DNA of 64,000 nt from Mesorhizobium qingshengii (lineage in GTDB: Bacteria; Pseudomonadota; Alphaproteobacteria; Rhizobiales; Rhizobiaceae), in assembly GCF_900103325.1 (NCBI RefSeq), contig NZ_FMXM01000009.1, forward strand, positions 1-64,000, given 5' to 3'. Under the pieces are notes generated by a model. That model did no database searches, had not been told where the DNA came from, and saw nothing but the letters and a program-made list of their open reading frames with translations. The translations under genes were made by a program, and so were the position numbers. Positions within the stretch are counted from its first letter, which is position 1. Each line of letters starts with the position of its first letter. Shown here in pieces: positions 24,954 through 33,281 of this stretch.

Positions 24954-25298
24954 TCAGGTCCCGGCGCGCCGCAAGCGTTGCGCCATGTGGGACAACTCAT
25001 CCTGGCCGCTGCCGAAAATGCCGTCCAGCATGCCGAGCAACTCACGCACGGCGTCGGACTTGCAGGAATAGTAGATCATCTGACGATCGCGACGGGTTTC
25101 CACGAGGTCGAGGGCCCGCAACTTGGCCAGATGTTGCGACAGGGCGGATTGGCTGAGCATTACCTTCTCGGCGATGGCGCCGACCGACATTTCGCCGTCG
25201 GTCAGGTAGCTCATGATCAACAGCCGTTTTTCATTGCCCATCAGCATCAGAAATTCGGCTGCCGATTCGGCGTTGGCGATTAGCTTAGTCGAGACCAT
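24954..25298 (-). CDS. ArsR/SmtB-family repressor, NolR-like
   Basis: The protein has 114 residues from ATG 25298; an upstream in-frame ATG at 25322 is also possible. The winged helix covers FLMLMGNEKRLLIMSYL, VMLSQSALSQHLAKLRALDL and the wing VETRRDRQMIYYSC. The recognition helix SQSALSQHLAKLRA and the following residues closely resemble the rhizobial nodulation repressor NolR. There are no metal-binding cysteine pairs of the ArsR type. It is probably a global repressor of growth-phase or symbiotic genes, but no target site was recognised nearby. Confidence 0.8.
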   Translation of the reverse strand: MVSTKLIANAESAAEFLMLMGNEKRLLIMSYLTDGEMSVGAIAEKVMLSQSALSQHLAKLRALDLVETRRDRQMIYYSCKSDAVRELLGMLDGIFGSGQDELSHMAQRLRRAGT

Positions 25299-25452
25299 CG
25301 ATCCCCCGTGCCTTTTGCTCATCCCGACGCCATGGGGGCAATGGCATCTGATTCCATAAACTCACTTGTGAATAGGCGCTGGCGAGTCAGCTCCACTAAC
25401 AAAGGTAGAACATTTCGTTCAAATCTCAAGCATTGCTTTTGATCCAACACGA

Positions 25453-26241
25453 TTAAGTGTCAGTTTTTGTGTTGGCGCCGGTTCTGGCAATCCTGGCCAT
25501 CTCGACCAGAACCTGCCGCAATTCCCGTGCCGTCGCCAAAGGTTGCGGGAAGAAGACCCGGCAAACATTGTCGCCCGACACCAGATCCATGCCATCGGCA
25601 TCGAATCCGGCAATGGTCCAGCCGTCGCCGGACGCCTTGGCGAAATGACGCGCATAAACGGCGATCGCGTCGAGATGGTCGGCGTTCATGTGGTCGACGG
25701 CGGATTGTTCGCTCGCGGCCAAGTCCTCGACGATCGGTCCGCTGGTGAGCAGGTTGGATCGATCGAGTTGATAAGCCTTGCCGAAGCCGCCATTCAGGCT
25801 GGCGTGTTGCGGTTCGAGTCGAAAAATCGAAAAGTCGCCGAGCCCGGCGTAGAGGCTCGCCTTGGGATTGCGGTTGAGATAGCGGCGCTCGGCGCGTGCG
25901 TGCGCGTTCGACCCACGCTCGAGGCGTGCCGCCTGGCAGACCAGCGTCAGGCGTGGGTGCGCCAGCGGGTCGCCCTTGCCGGGCTCGCCGACCAGCAGGG
26001 AACAGCGCGGATCGGCAAGCAGGGCGCCGGTGTGCGCCGAGAGCATCGAAACCAGGATCAGCGGCGCGCCGTCGATGTCCGTGGCCACGCCGACCCTGCT
26101 GGCCAGCGGCGAGCCGGTTTGCGGCTCGATCACCGCCAACGCGCCGAAACGGGCGCGGCGCAGAAGCGTCTTCGCCAGACGGATCGCCTCGGCGTCAGTC
26201 TCGCGGATCACGGCTTTCTTCTGGTCCGTCAAAACGCCCAT
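25453..26241 (-). CDS. HugZ-family haem-utilisation / PNPOx-like flavoprotein
   Basis: The protein has 262 residues. Residues 15-165 are a pyridoxamine-phosphate-oxidase-like split barrel (LLRRARFGALAVI, SRVGVATDIDGAPLILVS, RLTLVCQAARLE). Residues 180-250 are the DUF2470 domain with DHMNADHLDAIAVYARHF, a His-rich helix. Members include haem-degrading HugZ, but many homologues have no shown activity. It is the third gene of a probable operon after the SDR and CoA-racemase genes (23-bp gap). No iron-responsive promoter element was recognised. Confidence 0.75.
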   Translation of the reverse strand: MGVLTDQKKAVIRETDAEAIRLAKTLLRRARFGALAVIEPQTGSPLASRVGVATDIDGAPLILVSMLSAHTGALLADPRCSLLVGEPGKGDPLAHPRLTLVCQAARLERGSNAHARAERRYLNRNPKASLYAGLGDFSIFRLEPQHASLNGGFGKAYQLDRSNLLTSGPIVEDLAASEQSAVDHMNADHLDAIAVYARHFAKASGDGWTIAGFDADGMDLVSGDNVCRVFFPQPLATARELRQVLVEMARIARTGANTKTDT

Positions 26242-26264
26242 CGCAATAAGCTGATTTTTCTTCT

Positions 26265-27443
26265 CTAGTTATTGGCCAGCATGACCAGTTTGACAAGGTC
26301 GTCGATCTCGGTTTTCGCAAAGCCGAAACGTGTCAGCACTGTCGACGGCGACAGATCCTGGTCGCCAGGCTTCGTTGCCGGTGCCGGCCGCGAGGCCGAA
26401 AAACGCGGCGCCGGTGCAGGGCGCTTGAACGCACCCGTAGTCACGAAGGCATCGCGCGACCGATTGTGTGGGTGATGCTTCGCTTCACGCAGCGACAGGA
26501 CCGGAGCTACGCAGGCATCGGTTTCGGCAAACAGCCGGTCCCAGTCGTCGCGTGATTTCCGCCTGATCCGGTCGGCAATGGCGGCGCGCATCGGTGGCCA
26601 CAGCGATTTGTCATACTGGCCGGGTACGAACCGCTCTTCGAGTGGCAGCAACCTGGCGAATTCGGCGAAGAATTGCGGTTCCAGGCAGCCTATGGCGATG
26701 TGCCCGCCATCCGCCGTCTCATAGGTGTCGTAGAAGGGAGCGCCGGAATCGAGCAGGTTCGCGCCGCGTCTTTCGTCCCAAAGGCCAGCCGCCGTCAAGG
26801 CGTGCAGGGGCGTCGCCAGCATCGAGACGCCCTCGACCATCGCGGCGTCGACTACCTGGCCCTTGCCCGTGCGCGAACGTTGGAACAGGGCGGCCAGCAC
26901 GCCGGCAACCAGCATCATGGTGCCGCCGCCATAGTCGGCGACGAGGTTGAGCGGCGGGACGGGGCGGCTGTCCGCGTGGCCAATTGCGTGCAGCAGGCCC
27001 GAATAGGCAAGGTAGGTGATGTCGTGGCCGGCACGGCCCGCGAGCGGCCCATCCTGGCCGAAGCCGGTCATGCGGCCGTAGATCAGAGCCGGATTGCGCG
27101 CCAGAACGATATCCGGACCGAGGCCAAGCTGCTCCATGACGCCCGGGCGAAAGCCTTCGACCAGAAGGTCTGCCTTTTCGGCAAGGCGCAGCGCCAGTTC
27201 GGTGCCTTCCTGGCGCTTGAGGTCGATGCGCAGGATAGAGCGGCCGTGACGATCGATGTTGTATTCATCCGGCAGCGACAGGAGCGGCCGGTCCGAACCA
27301 GCCCGTTCGATGCGCAGCACCTGCGCGCCCATCTCCGAAAGCATCAGGCCCGCCAACGGCACGGGACCGAGCCCGGCCATCTCGATCACCTTCAGCCCGG
27401 CAAGCGGACCGGTCTTTCCGGCGGTGGATATGCCGGTGTTCAT
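26265..27443 (-). CDS. CaiB/BaiF family CoA protein, alpha-methylacyl-CoA racemase-like
   Basis: The protein has 392 residues with the family III CoA-transferase fold: VIEMAGLGPVPLAGLMLSEM at the N terminus, LVEGFRPGVMEQLGLG, GRMTGFGQDGPLAGRAGHDI, which holds the catalytic His of racemases, and NLVADYGGG with the catalytic Asp. These last two motifs favour a 2-methylacyl-CoA racemase over a CoA transferase. The function would be to invert branched acyl-CoA for beta-oxidation. It starts 6 bp after the SDR gene, so the two are co-transcribed. Confidence 0.85.
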   Translation of the reverse strand: MNTGISTAGKTGPLAGLKVIEMAGLGPVPLAGLMLSEMGAQVLRIERAGSDRPLLSLPDEYNIDRHGRSILRIDLKRQEGTELALRLAEKADLLVEGFRPGVMEQLGLGPDIVLARNPALIYGRMTGFGQDGPLAGRAGHDITYLAYSGLLHAIGHADSRPVPPLNLVADYGGGTMMLVAGVLAALFQRSRTGKGQVVDAAMVEGVSMLATPLHALTAAGLWDERRGANLLDSGAPFYDTYETADGGHIAIGCLEPQFFAEFARLLPLEERFVPGQYDKSLWPPMRAAIADRIRRKSRDDWDRLFAETDACVAPVLSLREAKHHPHNRSRDAFVTTGAFKRPAPAPRFSASRPAPATKPGDQDLSPSTVLTRFGFAKTEIDDLVKLVMLANN

Positions 27444-27449
27444 GGCCAG

Positions 27450-28211
27450 CTATTTCGGTGCCATGCGGATGGCGCCGTCGAGGCGGATGGTTTCGCCGTT
27501 CAGCATCTGGTTCTCGATGATGTGCAACGCAAGGGCCGCATATTCGGATGGCTCGCCGAGACGCGACGGGAAGGGCACCGCGGCGCCCAGCGAATCCTGC
27601 ACCTCCTGCGGCATGCCGGCTACCATCGGTGTCTTGAAGATGCCGGGCGCGATGGTGCAGACCCGGATACCGGAACGGGCAAGGTCGCGCGCCACCGGCA
27701 GCGTCATGCCGACGACGCCACCCTTGGAGGCTGAATAGGCGGCCTGGCCGATCTGGCCGTCAAAGGCAGCGACGGAAGCGGTGTTGACGATGACACCGCG
27801 CTCGCCGCCTTGCAACGGCTCGAGCCTGGCGGCACGGTCGGCGACGAGACGGATCATGTTGAAAGTGCCGATCAAATTGACTTCGATGACCTTGCGGTAC
27901 TGATCGAGAGGATGGGGGCCGTCCTTGCCGATCGTCTTCACGCCGATGGCGATGCCGGCGCAATTGACCAGGATACGTGGCTCACCAAGCTTGGCCGCGA
28001 CCTCGGTGAGAGCGGCAGTGCCACTGTCGCCGCTGCTGACATCGCATTGGACGGCAATGCCGCCGATCTCGGCCGCAAGCTTCGCCGCGCGGTCAATACC
28101 AATGTCGAAGATGGCGACGCGGGCGCCCTTGGCGGCAAGAGCGCGCGCCGTTGCTTCGCCAAGACCGGAACCGCCGCCGGTAACGATCGCGATCTGGCCA
28201 TTCGGGTTCAT
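27450..28211 (-). CDS. Short-chain dehydrogenase, 3-hydroxyacyl-CoA dehydrogenase type 2-like
   Basis: The protein has 253 residues. The cofactor motif [15 protein letters not shown] lies at 11-25, the catalytic Ser in [14 protein letters not shown], and the YSASKGG tetrad motif at about 160. The insert and the ending [10 protein letters not shown] match human HSD10-like 3-hydroxy-2-methylacyl-CoA dehydrogenases. Together with the racemase next to it, this suggests branched-chain or methyl-branched acyl-CoA breakdown. NAD preference is likely from the acidic residue after the second strand (FDIGID). Confidence 0.85.
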   Translation of the reverse strand: MNPNGQIAIVTGGGSGLGEATARALAAKGARVAIFDIGIDRAAKLAAEIGGIAVQCDVSSGDSGTAALTEVAAKLGEPRILVNCAGIAIGVKTIGKDGPHPLDQYRKVIEVNLIGTFNMIRLVADRAARLEPLQGGERGVIVNTASVAAFDGQIGQAAYSASKGGVVGMTLPVARDLARSGIRVCTIAPGIFKTPMVAGMPQEVQDSLGAAVPFPSRLGEPSEYAALALHIIENQMLNGETIRLDGAIRMAPK

Positions 28212-28269
28212 GGCGTCATCCTTTCACATGAGAACAGGGACTGATCAGGCGCCAGGTCGGCTCGCAAGG

Positions 28270-28806
28270 TCAAGCCATCGCCGTGACGTGACCGGCAACC
28301 CTGGCCTGATCGGCGTGGCAGACTTCGCCCGAGAGCCTGGCGACCGCGCCCGGCGTAATCTCGTGCGACAGCAACCGATCGAGATCGACAGGGCGTGGCA
28401 TCGAAATCTGGCCGCGCGGGATCCTCTTGAAGCCGAGCGGTCCATAATAAGGCTCGTCACCGACCAGCATGACGGCGGGCGCGCCGGACTTGGCGGCCGC
28501 TTCCAGCGCGATCGAGACCAGCCGGCGGCCGATGCCGAGATTCTTGAAGGCCGGCCGCACCGCAAGCGGCCCGAGCATCAGGGCGCGGCCGGCGCCGGCG
28601 GCGATGCGGGTCATGCGCACCGAAGCGACGACGGTATCGCCATCGACGGCGACAAAGGACAGCGATCGATCATGCCCGCCAGCCTCGCGGATCTTGTAGG
28701 CGGCCAGCACGAAACGGCCGGGCCCGAAAGCTTCGTCATTGATGGCTTCGATCTGGAGGTCATGCGCCGGAGTTTCCGGCAGGTATTTCACGTCGGCAAG
28801 GCTCAT
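28270..28806 (-). CDS. GNAT-family N-acetyltransferase
   Basis: The protein has 178 residues. The acetyl-CoA binding motif is seen in LGPLAVRPAFKNLGIGRRLV (Q/R-x-x-G-x-G/A-like), preceded by strand SFVAVDGDTVVASVRMTRI and followed by VMLVGDEPYYGPLGFKRIP. It is similar to YhbS-type acetyltransferases. The substrate is unknown. It lies 58 bp upstream of the SDR gene on the same strand and may share its transcript. Confidence 0.8.
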   Translation of the reverse strand: MSLADVKYLPETPAHDLQIEAINDEAFGPGRFVLAAYKIREAGGHDRSLSFVAVDGDTVVASVRMTRIAAGAGRALMLGPLAVRPAFKNLGIGRRLVSIALEAAAKSGAPAVMLVGDEPYYGPLGFKRIPRGQISMPRPVDLDRLLSHEITPGAVARLSGEVCHADQARVAGHVTAMA

Positions 28807-29078
28807 GGTCTTTGCGTTCCGGTAGAAGAGGAAAGGTTTGCTGCAAACGGCAGCATTCGCCAGTCAGCGCTTCATCAAGCGCGGGCGCCCTTTCGTCGTC
28901 GGTCAAACCGGATCAAGGCAAAGTCGAACATGCGGATTGTCCGCTAGCATCAATTTCCCGCCGCTGCAATCGGGGGCTTCTTGGGCCACGCCGTCGCTTG
29001 ACGGTCTGTTCAGCACCAGGTGATTCCGCGCGGCCGACTGGTGTCCTACATGAAGGGCAAGCAGGAAAGGAACACGCG

Positions 29079-30071
29079 ATGGGATTGCTGGTCGACGGCA
29101 AATGGCAGGACCGCTGGTACGACACCAAGGACAGCGGCGGCAAGTTCATACGGGCGCGATCGCATTGGCGCGACTGGATCACCCGCGATGGAACGCCAGC
29201 CGAAGGCCGCAGCCGCGGCTTCAAGGCAGAACCGGGCCGCTATCACCTCTATGTCTCGCTTGCTTGCCCGTGGGCGCACCGGACGCTGATCTTTCGCGCG
29301 CTGAAGAAGCTCGAAGGCATCATATCGGTGTCGGTGGTGCATCATTTCATGGGTGCCAACGGCTGGACGTTCCTGGCCGAGGACGGCGCCACCGGTGACA
29401 CGCTCTACGGCCTCGACTTCCTGCACCAGATCTACACCAGGGCCGATCCGGCCTATTCGGGCCGGGTGACGGTGCCGGTGCTGTGGGACAAAAAGGAGCA
29501 GACCATCGTCTCCAACGAATCCTCCGAGATCATCCGCATGCTGAATTCAGCCTTCGATGAATGGGGAGACGCCAGCCTCGATTTCTATCCGCAGGCGCTG
29601 CGCGGCGAGATCGATGCGATCAACGCTCTGGTCTATCCCTCCGTCAACAACGGCGTCTATCGTGCCGGCTTCGCAACCACGCAAAGCGCCTATGAGGAAG
29701 CATTCGGTGAGCTGTTCTCGACGCTCGACACGCTGGAGGACCGCCTCTCGGGACAACGCTATCTGGTCGGCGATCGCATCACCGAGGCCGACTGGCGGCT
29801 GTTCACCACGCTGGTGCGCTTCGACCCGGTCTATGTCGGCCATTTCAAATGCAATCTGCGTCGCATAGCCGACTATCCGAACCTGTCGAACTATCTGCGC
29901 GATCTGTATCAGGTGCCTGGTGTTGCCGAGACCGTGAACCTGCATCACATCAAGGCGCATTATTACGGCAGCCACGAGACGATCAATCCGACCCGGATCG
30001 TGCCAGTTGGTCCTGAACTCGACTATGCCCAACCGCATGACCGGGCGCGGTTCCGCAAGGTGGCGGCCTGA
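29079..30071 (+). CDS. yqjG: Glutathionyl-hydroquinone reductase (Xi-class GST, YqjG-like)
   Basis: I chose ATG 29079 (MGLLVDGKWQDRWYDTKDSG); the open frame reaches 28812 but that region is not protein-like. The protein has 330 residues. The thioredoxin-like domain has the catalytic cysteine in SLACPWAHRT at about residue 62, and VSNESSEIIRML is the glutathione-binding element. The C-terminal helical domain has RYLVGDRITEADWRLF and a Tyr-rich region typical for Xi-class enzymes. It reduces glutathionyl-hydroquinones formed in quinone detoxification. Confidence 0.88.
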   Translation: MGLLVDGKWQDRWYDTKDSGGKFIRARSHWRDWITRDGTPAEGRSRGFKAEPGRYHLYVSLACPWAHRTLIFRALKKLEGIISVSVVHHFMGANGWTFLAEDGATGDTLYGLDFLHQIYTRADPAYSGRVTVPVLWDKKEQTIVSNESSEIIRMLNSAFDEWGDASLDFYPQALRGEIDAINALVYPSVNNGVYRAGFATTQSAYEEAFGELFSTLDTLEDRLSGQRYLVGDRITEADWRLFTTLVRFDPVYVGHFKCNLRRIADYPNLSNYLRDLYQVPGVAETVNLHHIKAHYYGSHETINPTRIVPVGPELDYAQPHDRARFRKVAA

Positions 30072-30072
30072 T

Positions 30073-30573
30073 CTACCAGTAGGGCGATGCGGGCTCGCCA
30101 CCAAAAATCTCGGCGATCCGGCGCAGCGTTGCCGGTGTCGTGCCTTCCGGCAAGCGGTCGAGCGGGAAGAAGCCTGCCTCGGCGATCTCGTGATCCGGCA
30201 GCTTCGGCGCGGTCTGATTGAAGTGCTCGATCAGATAGAGGCCGACATGGTCGCGGCGGCTGGAGCGGCGGTTGAAATGCACCGACCTCAGCACCGGCGG
30301 GGCGTTCAGCGCGATGTTGCCTTCCTCGGCAAGTTCGCGCGCCAGCGCCTCGGCAAGCGTCTCGCCGACCTCAACCCCGCCACCGGGAAGTTGCCAGCCC
30401 GGAACATAGGTATGGCGAATGAGGAAGACCGAATTGGTTGCCTTGTCTTGAACGAGGGCGCGCACGCCAAGCGTCATCGGTCGCCGCAGCACGAAATAGA
30501 GATGGAACAGCCTTGCCCTGAGCCCTGCCCAGCCGGTCTGGCGGAAAACGTCTTGTGAGCCTGTCGTCATCAA
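30073..30573 (-). CDS. NUDIX hydrolase
   Basis: The protein has 166 residues. The Nudix box is complete: GGGVEVGETLAEALARELAE followed by EGNI, giving G-x5-E-x7-REL-x-EE. The N-terminal part (RLFHLYFVLRRPMTLGVRAL) is amphipathic or hydrophobic and might contact a membrane. The substrate is a nucleoside diphosphate linked to an unknown moiety. Its stop codon is one base from that of the convergent reductase gene. Confidence 0.85.
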   Translation of the reverse strand: MMTTGSQDVFRQTGWAGLRARLFHLYFVLRRPMTLGVRALVQDKATNSVFLIRHTYVPGWQLPGGGVEVGETLAEALARELAEEGNIALNAPPVLRSVHFNRRSSRRDHVGLYLIEHFNQTAPKLPDHEIAEAGFFPLDRLPEGTTPATLRRIAEIFGGEPASPYW

Positions 30574-30623
30574 TAGAGAAACCGTGGGTGGAAAGCGGGA
30601 GGCGCGTCGCTTATGAAAGACGG

Positions 30624-31547
30624 ATGTTCAGGCTCGCGCATATTTCCGATGTCCATCTGGGGCCGCTTCCCGATGTAACCTATCGCGATCTCGCCTCCAA
30701 GCGCGTGCTCGGTTACGTCAACTGGCAGCGCAATCGCCGCCGCCACATGCATGACGCCGTCATCGACACGATCGTCGCCGACATCAAGGCGAGCAGCCCC
30801 GATCACCTCGCCATCACCGGCGACCTGGTCAATCTGGCGCTCGACGCCGAGATCGAAATGGCCAGGTACTGGCTGGAGACGCTGGGATCGCCGCATGATG
30901 TTTCGGTCGTTCCGGGAAACCACGACGCCTATGTCCCCGGGGCCTTCGACAAGGTCTGCCGGTCATGGGCGGCGTGGATGAGCGGCGACGGCATCAACAC
31001 GCCGGTGGACCGCAACGCCTTCCCCTATCTGCGCGAGCGCGGCGATGTCGCGCTGATCGGCGTCTCGACGGCGCGCGCCACCGCGCCGTTCATGGCCAAC
31101 GGTTTCTTCATGGAAGGGCAGGCGGGGCGGCTCGGCAAGATTCTCGACGCGACGGGCCGGCAAGGGCTGTTTCGCGTGATCATGATCCATCATCCGCCGG
31201 TGCGCGGCGCGGTCTCGCAGCAAAAGCGGCTGTTTGGCATTGCCCGCTTCCACAAGATCATTCGCCGCCACGGCGCCGAGCTCGTCCTGCACGGCCATTC
31301 GCACCTGCCGTCGCTGTTCTTCATCGGCATCCGGGGCGCCCGGGTTCCGGTGGTCGGCGTCGCGGCCGCCGGCCAGGCGCCGGGCGGCAAGCACCCGGCG
31401 GCGCAGTACAACCTGTTCGATATCGACGGCGAAAAGGGCAATTGGCGGATCCAGCTTACCCGGCGTGGCCTGACCGGGCCAGCAATACCGCCTTCCGATC
31501 TGCAGACACTGGAGCTGGGTGCTGAAACCGCTACGGCCGCAAGCTGA
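30624..31547 (+). CDS. Calcineurin-like metallophosphoesterase
   Basis: I chose ATG 30624 (MFRLAHISDVHLGPLPDV) because the metal motif starts at residue 8; upstream codons overlap the divergent NUDIX gene. The protein has 307 residues. Motifs in order are D-x-H (SDVH), GDLVN, GNHDAY, HHPP and GHSHLP, the complete two-metal site. It is related to CpdA/Icc-type phosphodiesterases, but the substrate is not known. It overlaps the convergent membrane-protein gene by 17 bp. Confidence 0.85.
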   Translation: MFRLAHISDVHLGPLPDVTYRDLASKRVLGYVNWQRNRRRHMHDAVIDTIVADIKASSPDHLAITGDLVNLALDAEIEMARYWLETLGSPHDVSVVPGNHDAYVPGAFDKVCRSWAAWMSGDGINTPVDRNAFPYLRERGDVALIGVSTARATAPFMANGFFMEGQAGRLGKILDATGRQGLFRVIMIHHPPVRGAVSQQKRLFGIARFHKIIRRHGAELVLHGHSHLPSLFFIGIRGARVPVVGVAAAGQAPGGKHPAAQYNLFDIDGEKGNWRIQLTRRGLTGPAIPPSDLQTLELGAETATAAS

Positions 31548-32148
31548 GGACCATGGCCACGATGCGGTCCCAGAACAAGGCGACCGACACCGCCAGCCCG
31601 ACCAGCGCGCCAGCGGCGATCAGGCCAAGGCCGGACAGGAACGCCGACCAGCCCGAGCTGCGCGTCGTCGACCGCAACGGTGGCTCGGCCTCCCGAACGT
31701 CGGCGCGTTTCAGGCCTGCGACAGCCGGCTCGACGCCACCTTCCATCATCCTCTGACGCTCGACGACACGCTCGGCGACGTAGCGCGTCACGGAATCGGC
31801 AACGGGCTTCATCTCGGTCGATTCGGCAAGCACCACACGGCCGATGCGGGTGTCCCTGAGGAAGCGATAGGTGCGGCGGTCGCGTCCCATCGCGACATGG
31901 CTGACGGCGTCGATCCACAGCCGCGGCTGCAAGCCGGACGAGACGACGAAGTCGAAATTGTCCATGTCGGCGGGAACATCGGCAAAAACCGGCGCCAGTT
32001 CCGCGGCAAGCAGATCGAGGCGCATGCGATGGGCTTCGCGCATATCGACGACGACGTCGTCACGGTCGGCAAAGGCATTCTTCACATCACGGATGGCGTC
32101 GGACAGTTTTTTCGACGGATCGTTTATCTTCTCGCCTGCTTCCTTCAT
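31531..32148 (-). CDS. Conserved hypothetical protein with C-terminal membrane anchor
   Basis: From ATG 32148 (MKEAGEKINDPSKKLSDAIR) the protein has 205 residues. The first 150 are soluble (AFADRDDVVVDMREAHRMRLD, then PRLWIDAVSHVAMGRDRRTY). A single hydrophobic helix near the C terminus (FLSGLGLIAAGALVGLAVSV) would anchor it in the inner membrane with the N-terminal domain in the cytoplasm. I do not recognise a named family. Its 3' end overlaps the phosphoesterase gene. Confidence 0.65.
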   Translation of the reverse strand: MKEAGEKINDPSKKLSDAIRDVKNAFADRDDVVVDMREAHRMRLDLLAAELAPVFADVPADMDNFDFVVSSGLQPRLWIDAVSHVAMGRDRRTYRFLRDTRIGRVVLAESTEMKPVADSVTRYVAERVVERQRMMEGGVEPAVAGLKRADVREAEPPLRSTTRSSGWSAFLSGLGLIAAGALVGLAVSVALFWDRIVAMVLSLRP

Positions 32149-32260
32149 TGGCGTTTGCCTCGCGGGTTTGGTTAACACGGAGTTAACACAGCCGCCGGCA
32201 AAATGCACTGGCGAGATCGGCGGGATCAAGCCGTTCCGGAAGGCATCGCGCCCGACCGAG

Positions 32261-33064
32261 TCAGCCGGCCGCAGCGGAGAATTTCAGGCGATGCGGCCTG
32301 GCGCGGCGGTTGGTGTTGCGGCGAATGATCTCGGCGACGAGATCGGGGGCTTCCTCGGCCAGCATATGGCCGGCCTCCAGCACATGGTGCACATGAAAAT
32401 GCGCCGGCAGGCCATCCGCCTGGGTAAAGGGCAGCACCGTGTCATCGGTTCCCCACACCACCATCACCGGCATGTCCAGCCCTTCGAGGCGGTCGCGCGG
32501 GATGACGCCTTGCCGATCGTCCGTGGTCATGGCGGCCGCGATCTCGACAAGCTTCGGCAACTGGCCGGAACGCTTGCGCATGTCGCAAAGCACGTCGACG
32601 TTTCGCTCCGAAGGCAGACTGTGGGGGCCGGACATGGCGGCAAGGCAAGCGTGGATCTCGGCTTTGTCGACAGCACCGGCAAAGCGGCGCAACAGCGGGC
32701 CGTTGATCTCGGGGCCAAAGCCGCCCGGAGCCAGAAGCGTCAGCGAGGCCACTTTTCCGGGCTCGGCCAACGCCATCAGCGTCGCCACCGCACCGCCCAT
32801 CGAGTGGCCGACGAGATGAACGCGCTTCGGCCCACGCGCCGACAGATCGGCGAGAATGGCCTTTGCCGCCACCTTGGCTGGACCGGCCGCGGGAAAATCG
32901 AGCGACAGCCCGTGCCCCGGTAGATCATAGGCCAGCGTGCGCGCGGAAGGCGCCAGCGAGGAGATCACCTCGCGCCAGACATCGTGGCAGCCGCCGAAAC
33001 CATGCACAAGGACGATGGTCTTCGAGCCAACACCCTGTTCAGCGGCATAAAGCGATGGGGTCAT
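32261..33064 (-). CDS. Alpha/beta-hydrolase
   Basis: The protein has 267 residues. The oxyanion motif is HGFGG at about 21-25, the nucleophile Ser is in GHSMGG at about 94, the acid in GTDD and the catalytic His in LEAGHML near the end. The size and motifs are like esterases, haloperoxidases or polyester-type hydrolases; the substrate cannot be told. The last 12 residues are basic. It is transcribed alone. Confidence 0.8.
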   Translation of the reverse strand: MTPSLYAAEQGVGSKTIVLVHGFGGCHDVWREVISSLAPSARTLAYDLPGHGLSLDFPAAGPAKVAAKAILADLSARGPKRVHLVGHSMGGAVATLMALAEPGKVASLTLLAPGGFGPEINGPLLRRFAGAVDKAEIHACLAAMSGPHSLPSERNVDVLCDMRKRSGQLPKLVEIAAAMTTDDRQGVIPRDRLEGLDMPVMVVWGTDDTVLPFTQADGLPAHFHVHHVLEAGHMLAEEAPDLVAEIIRRNTNRRARPHRLKFSAAAG

Positions 33065-33281
33065 GAAAGCGGAAGGGTTTTGATTTATCTATTATTGCAG
33101 GACGCGCGAGATCGAATGTGGCTGAATTGCTCCTTGTCCAGGGCGATAGCCAGTAAAATCTTTGCGATTGGCGGCGGTTGCCGACAGAAAACCCTGAGGC
33201 CAATCGACACTCGGCGATCGGAGCGCGTCGTATTCTTTCGTGGCGTGGTGCGTCATGCCACGATCCGTGATGTCGGTCGTG